Source: Mitosporidium daphniae
Taxonomy: Eukaryota; Microsporidia
Direction: 5' to 3'
DNA length: 29,387 bases
Assembly: GCF_000760515.2 (NCBI RefSeq)
Contig: NW_013546201.1
Coordinates: 1-29,387 of the forward strand
Shown: piece after piece, positions 1 to 10,315 of the stretch
How positions within the stretch are numbered: the stretch's first letter is position 1
Layout of the letters: the number at the start of each line of letters is the position of its first letter
The notes under the pieces: model-generated
Told to the model about the DNA's origin: nothing
The model's input: the letters and a program-made list of their open reading frames with translations, nothing else
Databases searched by the model: none
Program-made: the position numbers and the translations under genes

Positions 1-140
1 GCTCCTGCATTCAACAACAGCAAAAAGAACAACCCGACCAAGCAAAGCTGACCGACGTCAACGCAAGATTATGTGCCAAAAAACCAGCCAACGCGGAATT
101 GCATTGAAAAATAAATTTGACTTTTTAAGACCGCCAGGTA

Positions 141-166
141 ACAACGAGATGCGAGCATCTCGTTGT
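141..166. repeat. 26-bp near-perfect palindrome
   Basis: Two perfectly complementary 12-nt arms (ACAACGAGATGC at 141-152 and its reverse complement at 155-166) are separated by only GA. It lies in a gene-poor stretch, so it is not the by-product of a coding sequence I recognise. It could be a cruciform, a protein-binding site or the tip of an RNA hairpin; its function is unknown. Confidence 0.9.
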
Positions 167-959
167 GTACAATCGAAAATTCAAGCTTATGGTGTCGCTG
201 CGGCAATGCTCCAGGCATTGTATAACCCATGCGAGGGCCGGTTGCCAAACTCGCCCATCACACTACAGACTTTTAGATGATCTAGTGGTTATCATGAAAC
301 ATACTGCTAGTCCCCTTTAGACTGCTTATTCGGAATCTCACAAAAAAATCTATTTTTAAAGATACTAGCCAGATTGTGCCTGTCTCTCCATATCCAGATC
401 GAATATATGGCATATTATATCTACGATTAGATAACAAGATATGACTCCTCTTAACTTGCATTTTATTTTAATACAAAAACTTTCAAAGCTCAATTCAAAT
501 AACCTAGCAAAAGCCGATTTAGCGCTTTCTTTTGATGTGTCAAGCTCTTGCGATGATGTTTTTGTTTACATTATTTTTTGGATAATGTACAGTGTACCTA
601 GTACTATGTTTCTGTGCATCTATACATTTTTACTTGTTTTTGGATTTCCTTTTGGGGATAATTAATTGCACCAATTATCAATACTCACTCTCTGAAATTT
701 ATAGAAATGCCAAGATCCTGCAATATGATGAGCATGGATTGATTGGTTAGTCTTATCAGCTTAAACATGTAGCTAGGTAGCCAGTAGATAATATTGACAC
801 TGTATTTGCTAAACTCGACTCTTGGCTTCGAAAATCAGCCTGATATATTGTCTCTGTGGTCTCAAATTCAGCAGGGCTTTATTTCATCAATAATTCTGTT
901 CGAACTCTGGATGAAGAGGAGGGGCACATCAATTACGCACGCAAACCAAAATTAGATGA

Positions 960-1172
960 AACATTTCTTTCAACATAATTCACTCCCATTTGACCCATCA
1001 TGTAGTTCCAATCAGGGACGCTAGAAATTCAGCAGCAGAATTATTTGATAAGAAAGTTTCCGTTTTTTTCATTGATGCCGATGATAGCTACAAACCCGTC
1101 TACACCGACATTATGACATCTTGCCCAAACTTGCCTGAGCCTGGTATCATTTTTTGGAATGATTGCAGTTGA
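960..1172 (+). pseudogene. Remnant of a class I (SAM-dependent) methyltransferase
   Basis: The frame open from 960 to the stop at 1170-1172 encodes about 70 residues that read like the second half of a Methyltransf_24/FkbM-type Rossmann methyltransferase. A strand-loop FFIDADDSY (compare the usual FIDADHSY) is followed by YTDI and then LPEPGIIFWND, which corresponds to the LKPGGIIxxHD strand. There is no methionine near its start, an in-frame TGA lies immediately upstream, and no glycine-rich SAM motif I could be found in any frame within 300 bp. It is therefore called a decayed gene fragment. An exon of a gene with undetected introns is possible but less likely. The family call rests on motif resemblance only. 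Confidence 0.4.
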
Positions 1173-1747
1173 GAATCGCTAAGAAGGGCAGTACTAGATT
1201 CTGCCTGAATACTTAATGTCAGGGTTCATCAGCCCTATGGCAATTTTCGTGTCTTTACTAAATAATCACCTCAAGAAAAGCTAAAGTCAAAAATCATTCT
1301 CATAATAAGACACCGCCAATAAAGGCAAATGTTTCAAAAACAGCTAAAGATAAAGTATTTTTCTGAGATCACAAATAGTTTGTAAGCTTACCAAGCTATC
1401 ATGTAAACATTATTCCCAGGACCATTTTTATTATAGCGCCTATCAATAGCAATGAATCAGTTCTATCGAGCGAATATATTTGTTAATCCCTAGAACATGA
1501 TAAACATAATTATTGGTGATGCCGTTGCACGAGATTTTGGCACAACACGGGTATTATTAACACTGGACTTTCACAAGCAAATCCCATGGTGTTGCTTTCT
1601 CGTATTCTAAGAATGCCGGGCAAAATTCCTGTTTTATGGTGCCGTATAGTTTATTGAATAATAAATTATTAGATGCCCCCCTCGAACCCTAGTTCGGGTT
1701 TGATGTAAACTGTAAGCAATTTTTAATCTATCAGCAGTATTTTTCCC

Positions 1748-3033
<1,286 letters not shown>

Positions 3034-3559
3034 AATAGCATCTAGCCTTTGTGACGGTTTTTAAGTTTTCACCCACTAAATATTAATCTGCCAAGGGTTT
3101 GATACGCCTAAATTCAAGGGATTACAAATAAATGGCAAGCGATAAAATCGGAATCAATATTGACATCTATTGGGTTAGTGGATGGGATTTAGGTGCTCTT
3201 CCCAGTTTAGGAGTTGGGTTGAAGTTTAGCATAAGTTCTGCCAAACCTAAATTTAAACTTTGTTCTTTTCTTGTATTCGAGTCTTCCTTGAAAGAAAGAC
3301 ACAGCTTTCAATGCCGCTGTCTGTTAACATTTTTCTGATTGTGGGTATGCCAGGTTCAAACTAGAAGAAGGTAATTTATTGCAGGGGATCTAAATACGAG
3401 AAATTTTCTGTGGCTCATATCGGCGTAAAATGGGATAAACCCCTATTAGGGGTTGCGGTTGCCTATTACCTACCACCTTTGAGCAATCCATCATTAGCTA
3501 TTGAGGATAAAATTTGCAACTTTTTAATAATTTTTAAAGATTAAAACTTTTTCGCTTCC
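3034..3559. other. Intergenic region without a recognised gene
   Basis: The only open frame of note (3132-3338, 68 codons) has no recognisable motif, no AAATTT start signal and no splice partners that I could find. The region is A+T-rich and probably holds the 3' end of the methyltransferase transcript and the promoter of the helicase gene. Confidence 0.5.
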
Positions 3560-4771
3560 ATGACAAAAAGAGACCTGCTTCATGAGGATGATGGAACCGA
3601 ATATTCCTCTCAATATGGAAGCAATCCTGACGTTGTTAAAGTATATGCCGACTTTGACGAAATGAAATTGAAAGAAGACCTTCTCCGAGGGATCTACGCT
3701 TATGGCTTTGACAAACCCTCGGCAATACAGCAAAGAGCGATTGTGCCGATCATTCGAGGCCGTGATATTATTACACAAGCTCAGTCTGGAACAGGAAAGA
3801 CAGGAATGTTTTCTATTGGGATTCTGCAAGCTTTAGATACAAACCTTCGAGAGACACAGGCATTGGTCCTTTCGCCGACCCGAGAATTGGCTGTTCAAAC
3901 GCAAAATGTTTTGCTTGCTCTCGGAGATTTTCTGAACGTTCAGGTGCACATTTGCATTGGGGGCACCAATGTTGGGGAAGATATTCGAAAACTCGATCAT
4001 GGCCAACATGTTGTTTCTGGAACGCCAGGCCGTGTTTTTGATATGATTCAACGCAAGAATCTTCGTACTCGAGCGGTAAAAATGCTTGTCCTCGATGAGG
4101 CCGATGAACTTTTACGAAGAGGATTCAAAGAGCAAATTTACGATATCTACCGCTACCTTCCTCCACAAACCCAAATTGTGGTGGTCTCAGCTACGCTGCC
4201 TATGGATGTTCTTGATATGACATCAAAATTTATGACAGATCCCGTCAAGATCCTAGTGAAGCGCGACGAGTTGACGCTTGAAGGAATCAAACAATTTTTC
4301 GTGGCAGTCGAAAAAGAGGAATGGAAGTTCGATACGCTGTGCGATCTTTATGACACGCTTACCATAACCCAGGCCGTCATCTTTTGTAACACGAAAGCAA
4401 AGGTAGATTGGCTTACGGAAAAAATGCGTGCAGCATCTTTTACGGTTTCCTCCATGCACGGAGACATGCCGCAACGAGAGCGTGATGAGATTATGAAGGA
4501 ATTTCGATCGGGCTCCACGCGCGTCCTTATTACTACGGATGTTTGGGCTCGTGGCATAGATGTACAGCAAGTCTCGCTAGTCATCAATTATGACCTACCC
4601 TCTGTTAGAGAATCCTATATACATCGTATTGGCCGTTCCGGGCGGTTCGGAAGGAAAGGTGTAGCGATCAATTTTGTGATCGCCGATGATGTTACCGTAC
4701 TCAGAGACATTGAACAATACTATTCAACGCAGATTGAAGAAATGCCCATGAACGTCTCGGATATGATGTGA
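3560..4771 (+). CDS. eIF4A-III / FAL1 DEAD-box RNA helicase
   Basis: ATP-dependent RNA helicase of the eIF4A3 group, the RNA clamp of the exon junction complex in animals and the 18S rRNA-processing factor Fal1 in yeast; it acts in the nucleus. The single-exon 403-aa protein has all the expected motifs in order: Q motif ([12 protein letters not shown]), Walker [36 protein letters not shown] and HRIGRSGR. The signature stretch [16 protein letters not shown] and the C-terminus [11 protein letters not shown] match eIF4A3 rather than eIF4A1/2 (human eIF4A3 ends EMPMNVADLI). Length is normal for the family. With many introns in this genome an EJC role is plausible, but partners (Mago, Y14) are not in the window. 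The upstream spacer is A/T-rich but lacks an exact AAATTT near the start. Confidence 0.96.
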   Translation: MTKRDLLHEDDGTEYSSQYGSNPDVVKVYADFDEMKLKEDLLRGIYAYGFDKPSAIQQRAIVPIIRGRDIITQAQSGTGKTGMFSIGILQALDTNLRETQALVLSPTRELAVQTQNVLLALGDFLNVQVHICIGGTNVGEDIRKLDHGQHVVSGTPGRVFDMIQRKNLRTRAVKMLVLDEADELLRRGFKEQIYDIYRYLPPQTQIVVVSATLPMDVLDMTSKFMTDPVKILVKRDELTLEGIKQFFVAVEKEEWKFDTLCDLYDTLTITQAVIFCNTKAKVDWLTEKMRAASFTVSSMHGDMPQRERDEIMKEFRSGSTRVLITTDVWARGIDVQQVSLVINYDLPSVRESYIHRIGRSGRFGRKGVAINFVIADDVTVLRDIEQYYSTQIEEMPMNVSDMM

Positions 4772-4866
4772 TACAATATGATATGATAGGATCCGGGTTA
4801 GTGTGGCTTGATTTAATAACTTTGACAATAAAACTTGAAAACCCCCAAATTTTATAAACTTTACAA

Positions 4867-6231
4867 ATGGATGCACCCCCGGCCTCGTCCTCTTCCCTCC
4901 TTTCCGGCTTTGCAAAGCTGATGTTTTGCATCTGTGGGATTTACGCCTGTTTTTTGACATGGGGAATTCTACAGGAGAGGATATCGACCGTTGCATATCC
5001 AACTGGCATCGAGTCGCTACTAATCGACCGCGTGTCTGTTTTTCCAGCATGCTATTTCATCTCATTTTATAATTATGTGTTTACGCAAGTCCACCAGCTG
5101 CTTCTTGCAGTTACCAAGATCGATGCAAATGACATGGACAATTCTGCGGACAAATTTTCGTCATTCATCTTTTTGAACTTGTCGCAGGCTCTCGCCTCAT
5201 GGATCGTATCGTCAAGTGTAGTTTATTATTATCGCCGCTCTTCCTCCTCAAGAGGGTCTTGCTCCTCTTCTAGTAAAGACTCTTCGCCGTTGATATCTTC
5301 CATACCTGGCCATCCAGTGGCTCCTACCATTGACTCGAGATTTCCAGCGCCCGATAGAAGGCTCTTTTGGCTTTATTTAAAGCTTTCAATCATTTATTCG
5401 GTATCCTCGCCTTTTGCATATGCATCGTTGAAATACATCCACTATGTGGCAATGAATTTGGGAAAGGCTTGTAAACTTCTTCCGCTCGTATTGATTAAAA
5501 TTTTTGTCAAGCGGGAGTCCATTGAGAGGAGAAAGCTTTTCAACCTGCTTCTCATCACAATGGGAGTTGTTGGCTTTCTGTTTTTCGAAGCACCCAAGGG
5601 CGATAGGTCTGCACATCGAATGATGGATCGATCCGAAATTTCAGGCCACCAGGCGCTGATATTTAATTTTGACTCTTTTTCCATTGTGTTCGGTGTTCTC
5701 TTATTGTTGATCAATCTCTTCCTGGACGGACTAATGAATTCGATGCAGGACGAGGTTTTTTCTACCTATAAGCCTTCGCCATTCCACATGATGTTTTACT
5801 TGAACAGAAACTCTACCGTTCTGATGGTTTTGTATCTTTTTTTGGCCCCATGGTCGGATGATTTGAAAAGTGCCCTTAAATTCATCGCCATTAGGCCGTC
5901 TATTCTTCCCGATATTTTTCTATTCAGCACGTGTGGGGCTGTCGGACAAGCAATTGTATTTATGACGCTTGGAAACTTTGGCGCAATCCTTCTGGTCACC
6001 ATCACGGTGACAAGAAAGTTGTTCACCATTTTGCTTTCTGTGCTGTATTTTGGACATTCGTTAACACCTGGGCAATGGTCCTCTGTTTTCATAGTATTTT
6101 TGGCTCTTATTTTGGAGGCGTATTTGTCGTCAAGAAGGAAGCATCCCCTACCCCCTCCTATCGAAGTGACTCCGGTTTCATCCCCGGGAAAGTATAAGGT
6201 TATCAAGCCTCTCAGTGGTAAAGTTAAATAA
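4867..6231 (+). CDS. HUT1/SLC35B1-type nucleotide-sugar (or ATP/ADP) transporter of the ER
   Basis: Multi-pass ER carrier of the drug/metabolite superfamily. Yeast Hut1 is linked to UDP-galactose transport and mammalian SLC35B1 to ATP/ADP exchange. The 454-aa single-exon protein has about ten hydrophobic segments. Family signatures are GIYACFLTWGILQERI (residues 24-39) and NLGKACKLLPLVLIKIF (about 196-212). It is longer than typical homologues (roughly 320-350 aa), mainly through a serine-rich insert at residues 122-160 between early membrane segments, and a long hydrophilic loop near 245. The C-terminus ends in GKVK, not a canonical KKxx ER signal. The start is preceded by AAATTT 14 nt upstream. 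AATAAA (6227-6232) overlaps the stop codon. Confidence 0.9.
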   Translation: MDAPPASSSSLLSGFAKLMFCICGIYACFLTWGILQERISTVAYPTGIESLLIDRVSVFPACYFISFYNYVFTQVHQLLLAVTKIDANDMDNSADKFSSFIFLNLSQALASWIVSSSVVYYYRRSSSSRGSCSSSSKDSSPLISSIPGHPVAPTIDSRFPAPDRRLFWLYLKLSIIYSVSSPFAYASLKYIHYVAMNLGKACKLLPLVLIKIFVKRESIERRKLFNLLLITMGVVGFLFFEAPKGDRSAHRMMDRSEISGHQALIFNFDSFSIVFGVLLLLINLFLDGLMNSMQDEVFSTYKPSPFHMMFYLNRNSTVLMVLYLFLAPWSDDLKSALKFIAIRPSILPDIFLFSTCGAVGQAIVFMTLGNFGAILLVTITVTRKLFTILLSVLYFGHSLTPGQWSSVFIVFLALILEAYLSSRRKHPLPPPIEVTPVSSPGKYKVIKPLSGKVK

Positions 6232-6265
6232 AGAACATTCCATTGATTTACAAATAAAAATTAAT

Positions 6266-6606
6266 TTAATCCGAGGATGCCTGACGTCTAACTTCAGCAG
6301 GCATACCCGGCGGCAATCCCAATCGCGGATTTCCATTCTCGTCCATCGTCTGATTTCTGATGTTATTCATTGTGTATATCCCGGTTTCGATTGACATTTT
6401 ATGCCGCATCCGGCAAATATTCCTAACATGAGCAAAAAAGCCTACCAGGCAAAGATATTGCCCACAAAGTATCCGGCTAAAGCATATTTAAAAACCCTGG
6501 AATCTTTTCTAAATTTAATGAAGGCGGCTGTTGCGGTCACTCCTGCGGTGAGAAATCCGCAATTGTATGCAAACGCAAAGCAGGCGATGTTTCCAAGGTT
6601 TTCCAT
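6266..6606 (-). CDS. Small two-TM protein, COX20-like (probably mitochondrial)
   Basis: Two exons (6446-6606 and 6266-6422) are joined over a 23-nt intron (6423-6445; GTAGGC...GCTCATGTTAG, phase 2), giving 105 aa. Two membrane segments are separated by a basic loop (KFRKDSRVFK). The second ends in AWNICRMRHK, which recalls the W..CR motif closing the second helix of COX20/FAM36A, the chaperone for cytochrome oxidase subunit 2. An OCIA-domain protein has a similar layout and is the main alternative. The start used is ATG at 6606. An upstream exon starting at 6800 could be joined in frame over a 35-nt gap (6622-6656), but its donor GTCAGA is poor and it would overlap the next gene. The gene is real with good confidence; the family is tentative. 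Confidence 0.6.
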
Positions 6607-6639
6607 CTCATATTTAAGATTCTACAAATACAAATAAAC

Positions 6640-6825
6640 ATGTCAAATAATCTGACTCTGAAAATAGCTGGAAGCATCGAACCAAATGTTGCCGATTGCA
6701 TATTCTGTAAATGACTGGGCATGGTGGCGCTCAAGGTTAACGGCGTTGAGCTTTTGCCGTTGCAATCAGGAGACGTAGTGTCGGCTTGGCGATGCGCCAT
6801 AAAAAGATCAATTAACGCTCTTTAA
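6640..6825 (+). CDS. Pcc1-like microgene interrupted by one in-frame TGA
   Basis: ATG at 6640 opens 24 codons (MSNNLTLKIAGSIEP...), then a TGA at 6712-6714, then the same frame continues for 36 codons to a TAA at 6823-6825. The second part (VNGVELLPLQSGDVVSAWRC, then AIKRSINAL) resembles the strand and last helix of Pcc1, the small dimerising subunit of the KEOPS tRNA t6A complex. No GT-AG intron that removes the TGA keeps the frame: the only nearby pair, GTAAAT...CTCAAG, is 29 nt and shifts it. Options are a pseudogene, a sequencing error, readthrough or chance. The gene would be divergent from the COX20-like gene with only 33 bp between the start codons. Full-length Pcc1 is about 80-90 aa, so this is short. 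Confidence 0.3.
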
Positions 6826-6986
6826 ATAATTAATTTTTTGAAAGGATCAAATTAAACACTGGCCAAATGGTCAAATTTCTCAGCCAAATTTTGGAGCACA
6901 TCAGTTTGAATTATAATTTGTTTTGAAAAATGAAGGTTGCCTGCCACCAATGCAAATTTAATAAAATTACATTCTTGTAAGAATAA

Positions 6987-7343
6987 ATGGCAGCCAATGA
7001 AAAGTTGTGTGGCCCAATAAAATTCTTCATTTTTATACAATTCATTAATTACTTGGATATGCCGGCCTTTGAGCTGAACATGGCATCTCTTGCCCTCTCT
7101 AGTACCTATATTAAGGTCTTGATTATGGCGATAACATTTTTACTGTTGATGTTTCTTATTTTTACATTCTGTTGTCTTAATATCAGGGATGTGGCAAATG
7201 AAGAGTTTATTTACGACCCCAAAACCGACAAAAAACGGCTCAGAAAGCGATGTTCCAAAAGACGGTCTAGGCTGGCCATCACCGAAAGATCCAGCCCCAT
7301 TTCTACAGCAGCTGCGGGTTGCCCAGATTCTCCCAACGAATAG
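6987..7343 (+). CDS. Hypothetical single-TM protein with basic tail
   Basis: Not recognised. The 118-aa open frame starts at ATG 6987. A first hydrophobic stretch covers residues 11-22 and a strong transmembrane segment residues 43-64. A basic cluster (DKKRLRKRCSKRRSRL, 81-96) and a Ser/Pro-rich tail follow. The basic side suggests a cytosolic C-terminus by the positive-inside rule. The first 24 residues could be an added N-terminus; Met25 (MPAFELN) is an alternative start. No intron is needed. It lies between two minus-strand genes and ends 59 bp before the stop of kexin, with which it converges. Confidence 0.45.
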   Translation: MAANEKLCGPIKFFIFIQFINYLDMPAFELNMASLALSSTYIKVLIMAITFLLLMFLIFTFCCLNIRDVANEEFIYDPKTDKKRLRKRCSKRRSRLAITERSSPISTAAAGCPDSPNE

Positions 7344-7402
7344 GCTACCACACGAATAAAGTATGCATGGTGTTTGCTGACGTTGGACAAGCTCATATTT
7401 TC

Positions 7403-9239
7403 TTATGTGTTCCCCATGTCTCCAAATGAACTTTTGCTGCTGAATAAGATTAATAAACATAAAAGAGCTACAAGGATCAAAAAACTTAGCAATGGAATGA
7501 AGGGAAATATCCATATACGCTCAAATGGCGAAAAGATTCCAAGATCATGATGGGGAAAATAAAAAGAAAAGATGTGGTTTGCAAATTTGACCTCCTGGCC
7601 ATATAGGTTTGTCTCTGTGGACTCTGAAATAAATCCTAACCATGCTTCAGTAGTGGCAAAAAAATCGACACTGTCCTCCAAAGATCTGGAGCTTCGGATT
7701 CGAAGTTCCCATGTTCCAAAAGACTTTTCATTAAAAAAGGCCAGGGAAGAAAAAACCCACCCTTTCAAAGGGGCATCGAAAGAATTGAAGCCACTAGTGC
7801 GAGGCCGTGATGTGTCCAGTGGACGCTCTCGAAGCAAAAAGGATTCTGTCCCTTTGGGAGAAACAAGAGAAACTTCGATGTATCCCCTCTCTAGAAAGGC
7901 CACATTGCTCTTTGCAAGCACTCTCTCAATTTTCAAATTGAGGTTTACAGAAAACGTGTAAACCAGCAAAGCCTCCGATTGGTTCTCAATACTTATGTTA
8001 CTTGAAGATATGGAGGAAAAGACAGGAGGGTTGAGAGGGATCCATGAATCTCCAATTGTCACTAGCTTTTCTACGTTAAGCTTCCCAAACGCCGTATATT
8101 CATTGTAGCTTTTGTGCTCCCCTAAAGGGGTAGAAGACTCAATAAGAAGGGCTTGAACATCTCGCCAACCTAAATTTGGTCTCTGTGAAAGCAAAAGTGC
8201 GATGGAGGCAGCAACTATTGGCGCGGCTGCACTTGTGCCGCCGTGGGATCCAGTGCAGCCGAGGTTGCCATCCGAGGTTGTTATTCCTGAAAAGTAGATA
8301 GATTTTTTCTTGATTTTAGCACTAGAAAACATGTCAGAAGAAGAATATGTGACAACATTCATGGCCGGACATCTTTCAGCATACCCAGGAGGGCGGTCCA
8401 TGTGCGTAATTGCACCAACAGAAACGAAAAAGGGATTGATGGCAAATCCATCGGCTCCGCAATGGTCTCCAAACATTCCGCCATTCCCAGCGGCCACCAC
8501 ATAAATGGAGCCTTTTCCAGACCGTCCGTATGTGATCTGAGAAAGGATTGTGCGAAGGATGTCAGGCGACAGCCCACCAAAGGACTTTCCATCGTCTGGA
8601 GGCCCCCAAGAGCATGTATATATATCTGAATTTTTGAAGGAAAACGCAGCCGCCACCGCAGACAAGGGATCGTTTGAAGAGAGCAGCGGAAAATCTACAC
8701 AAATTTGTAAGCAATTTTAAAGGCAACTGAAAATTGAAGAGAGAGGTGCAATTCCAACCCCACATACACCATTATTTGGCAGTGCGCCGATCTGGCCTGC
8801 ACACCGGGTTGCATGGTTTTGGCCTATCTCATCAATTGATGATGTCGTTTTTTGCTGATCAAAAACCTCCTAACACTAATTATCGATTCTAGGAAAGTAC
8901 GAAGTCCCCCACAAACTTGTGTCCAGCCAAATCAGGATGGTCCCAATTGACAGCATAGTCGATCAAAGTTATTTGAATGTCCTGCCCAAAAATGCCTATT
9001 CTTTGAGCCACTGGTGATGTGTTACCTCGCATCCAAACTGGAAGGATATTTATATCTCGCAAAAATGGACGATACGGATGATACTACATCGTTAGGCAAC
9101 CAATAATTGTCGATACAATGTGCCACTGTTCATCCAACTTGGGATCGTCCCAGAGCATGATTTCAGATAGCTTTGGAATGCTAGGTCCCTTTGCCAAGGA
9201 AAGCGTCGTGATCAAAACAACAAACATCAATAGCATCAT
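7403..9239 (-). CDS. Kexin/furin-type proprotein convertase (S8B) lacking a propeptide
   Basis: Calcium-dependent serine endoprotease that cleaves secretory precursors after dibasic sites in the late Golgi. Four exons (9117-9239, 8901-9083, 8728-8869, 7403-8694) over introns of 33, 31 and 33 nt give 579 aa. A signal peptide (MMLLMFVVLITTLSLAKG) leads directly to LDEQWHI, the usual start of the catalytic domain, so the normal ~80-100-residue prodomain is absent. The triad is complete: Asp83 (LIDYA, where kexins have VDDG), His121 (NHATRCAG, usually GHGTRCAG) and Ser304 (GGTSAAAP), with oxyanion Asn220 (AAGNGG). Also seen are DIYTCSWGPPDDGK, a P domain (about 375-530), a TM helix (about 544-567) and a 12-residue tail. 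The splice joins restore conserved kexin sequence at each junction. The ATG lies 18 bp downstream of the bS18 stop. Confidence 0.92.
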
Positions 9240-9257
9240 TTATAAAAATATTAATTT

Positions 9258-9743
9258 CTACTTTTCTTTTCGCATAGAAACGTAGCTACCGGGGAACACC
9301 TTTTTTGAGAGGTACGGCAAAAGCCCAAAATGTCTTGCTCTTTTGATGGCAAGGGCGAGCTTTCGTTGTGTTCCGCGGCTGACCCCTATTTTCGGTTAGC
9401 CTAGATGGCATACCATTAATGTCAGACCCCAAAATCCGACCTGTGGGTGACATGAATTGCGACAATAGATATGTATTCTATTAAGGTTAGGCCATTTTGG
9501 ATGGGACACCTTGTATGCCATGTGAAGAGGAAATTTTGTGGCACTGAAAATATCCATGGTCCCGGACTCGGTTTTGACTGAGAATGGGCGATGTTCGGCA
9601 TTCGTTTTTTCGTCGTGCGCAGATAAAGTTGGAAGCTCCACTTTCTACCCTAAATGAAAACGATACCACCTTACGCTTCCTATTGGAAGCCTTTTCGCTC
9701 GAATGCTAGAATAAAAAGCCCGGACGAGCGGGTTAGGTTCCAT
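9258..9743 (-). CDS. Mitochondrial small-subunit ribosomal protein bS18
   Basis: Four tiny exons (9675-9743, 9510-9644, 9414-9477, 9258-9385) over introns of 30, 32 and 28 nt give 131 aa. The spliced C-terminal half is classic bS18: AYKNTYLLSQF (helix before the core), GRILGSDINGVSRGTQRKLA and ALAIKRARHFGLLPY. The N-terminus MEPNPLVRAFYSSIRAKRLP is rich in Arg/Ser without acidic residues after position 2 and looks like a mitochondrial presequence. Without splicing no frame shows the family, so the introns are well supported. Branch-like CTAAC sits close to the acceptor in introns 2 and 3. The start ATG is preceded by AAATTT only 3 nt upstream. The protein implies a mitochondrial genome and ribosome. 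It lies just upstream of kexin on the same strand. Confidence 0.9.
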
Positions 9744-10315
9744 AATAAATTTAATTTTTTTCAAGTTATGAACGCTCAACTCAAACCTCCAGCCCCTCAT
9801 AGTCTTTATGGAAAGTATTTTTGTGGAAAAGAATTTTTGTCTGCAAAGCATATCTTTAGCGGATAAGACAATGTTAGGCGATCCATATACAGACATCAGT
9901 ATATAGGCAGGAGGTTCTTGGATCAGCGTCTGCTTTCCTCGTCGCCAATCCCGTTATTTTCCAACGATACTCAAAAAAACGGTGCCGGATCGAGGTTCTT
10001 GTATTTAACCCTTTCAGATTGCCGCGAATTCCAAAGGGATTCCTTCTCAGATAGGCATTCTTTTGATCTTACCCATAACGTTACACATCCCACAACCGAT
10101 AGGGTGTGCTCTTTCTTCTTGAGATCTATTTAGCAATAAATTCTTTTGTAATTGTTTTTATTATCGAGACGAGTATACTTGCATGTGGCCAATTATCTAC
10201 CTATGTGTCTACCTATGTGTCCACCTATGTGTCCACCTATTGCGTGTTTTTCACATGCAGCCAGTTATCTACCTATTGTGTAAAGGCGACTGGGGGTTAA
10301 ACAAATAGTTTAATT
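9744..10315. other. Spacer with repeats, no recognised gene
   Basis: Between the bS18 start and the subtilase stop. Several short open frames exist (plus 9918-10133; minus, ending near 10000) but none carries a motif I can support. The right part holds the 12-nt tandem repeat described separately. A structured RNA gene was considered (5S, U6, U2, RNase P, SRP) but no diagnostic motif was seen. Confidence 0.5.
10196..10243. repeat. 12-nt tandem repeat (four copies) with a duplicated flank
   Basis: Four consecutive 12-nt units of the form TCYACCTATGTG (last copy ends TTGC) run from 10196 to 10243. A further copy of the unit with its left flank recurs at about 10255-10280: GCCAATTATCTACCTAT at the left and GCCAGTTATCTACCTAT at the right, each preceded by CATG. 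The array is thus flanked by an imperfect direct duplication of about 25 nt. It is non-coding and downstream of the subtilase gene. Confidence 0.9.

Larger units (their letters stand above)
1..1747. other. Gene-poor A+T-rich region
   Basis: No intact gene is convincing here. The longest open frames (71-280, 441-665, 990-1172) have no usual start context. The exception is the methyltransferase-like fragment at 960-1172, annotated separately. A short open frame from about 1497 to 1610 (MINIIIGDAVARDF...) is unassigned. A small hairpin lies at about 1680-1700 (CGAAC, loop CCTA, GTTCG). The region looks like decaying sequence or the edge of a gene desert. Confidence 0.5.

Noticed and set aside
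3-107. Open frame entering from the left edge (QQQQKEQPDQAKLTDVNARL...)
   Set aside because: Only 34 codons, low complexity, no family signal; two other frames are also open at the edge.
71-280. 69-codon open frame on plus
   Set aside because: No motif; its reading is set by the palindrome at 141-166 and there is no start signal.
441-665. Hydrophobic 74-codon frame
   Set aside because: A/T-rich DNA commonly gives Phe/Leu/Ile-rich frames; no further support.
1680-1702. Possible tRNA T-arm-like GGGTTCGA on minus
   Set aside because: No acceptor, anticodon or D-arm partners; just a small hairpin.
3132-3338. 68-codon frame between the SET and helicase genes
   Set aside because: No similarity, no splice partners, no upstream signal.
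6657-6800. 5' exon for the COX20-like gene (start at 6800)
   Set aside because: Requires a weak GTCAGA donor, adds a low-complexity N-terminus and overlaps the Pcc1-like frame.
9918-10133. 71-codon plus frame and an alternative minus frame resembling bL33
   Set aside because: The bL33 resemblance covers only a few residues and cannot be extended by any intron; the plus frame starts with TTG and has no motif.
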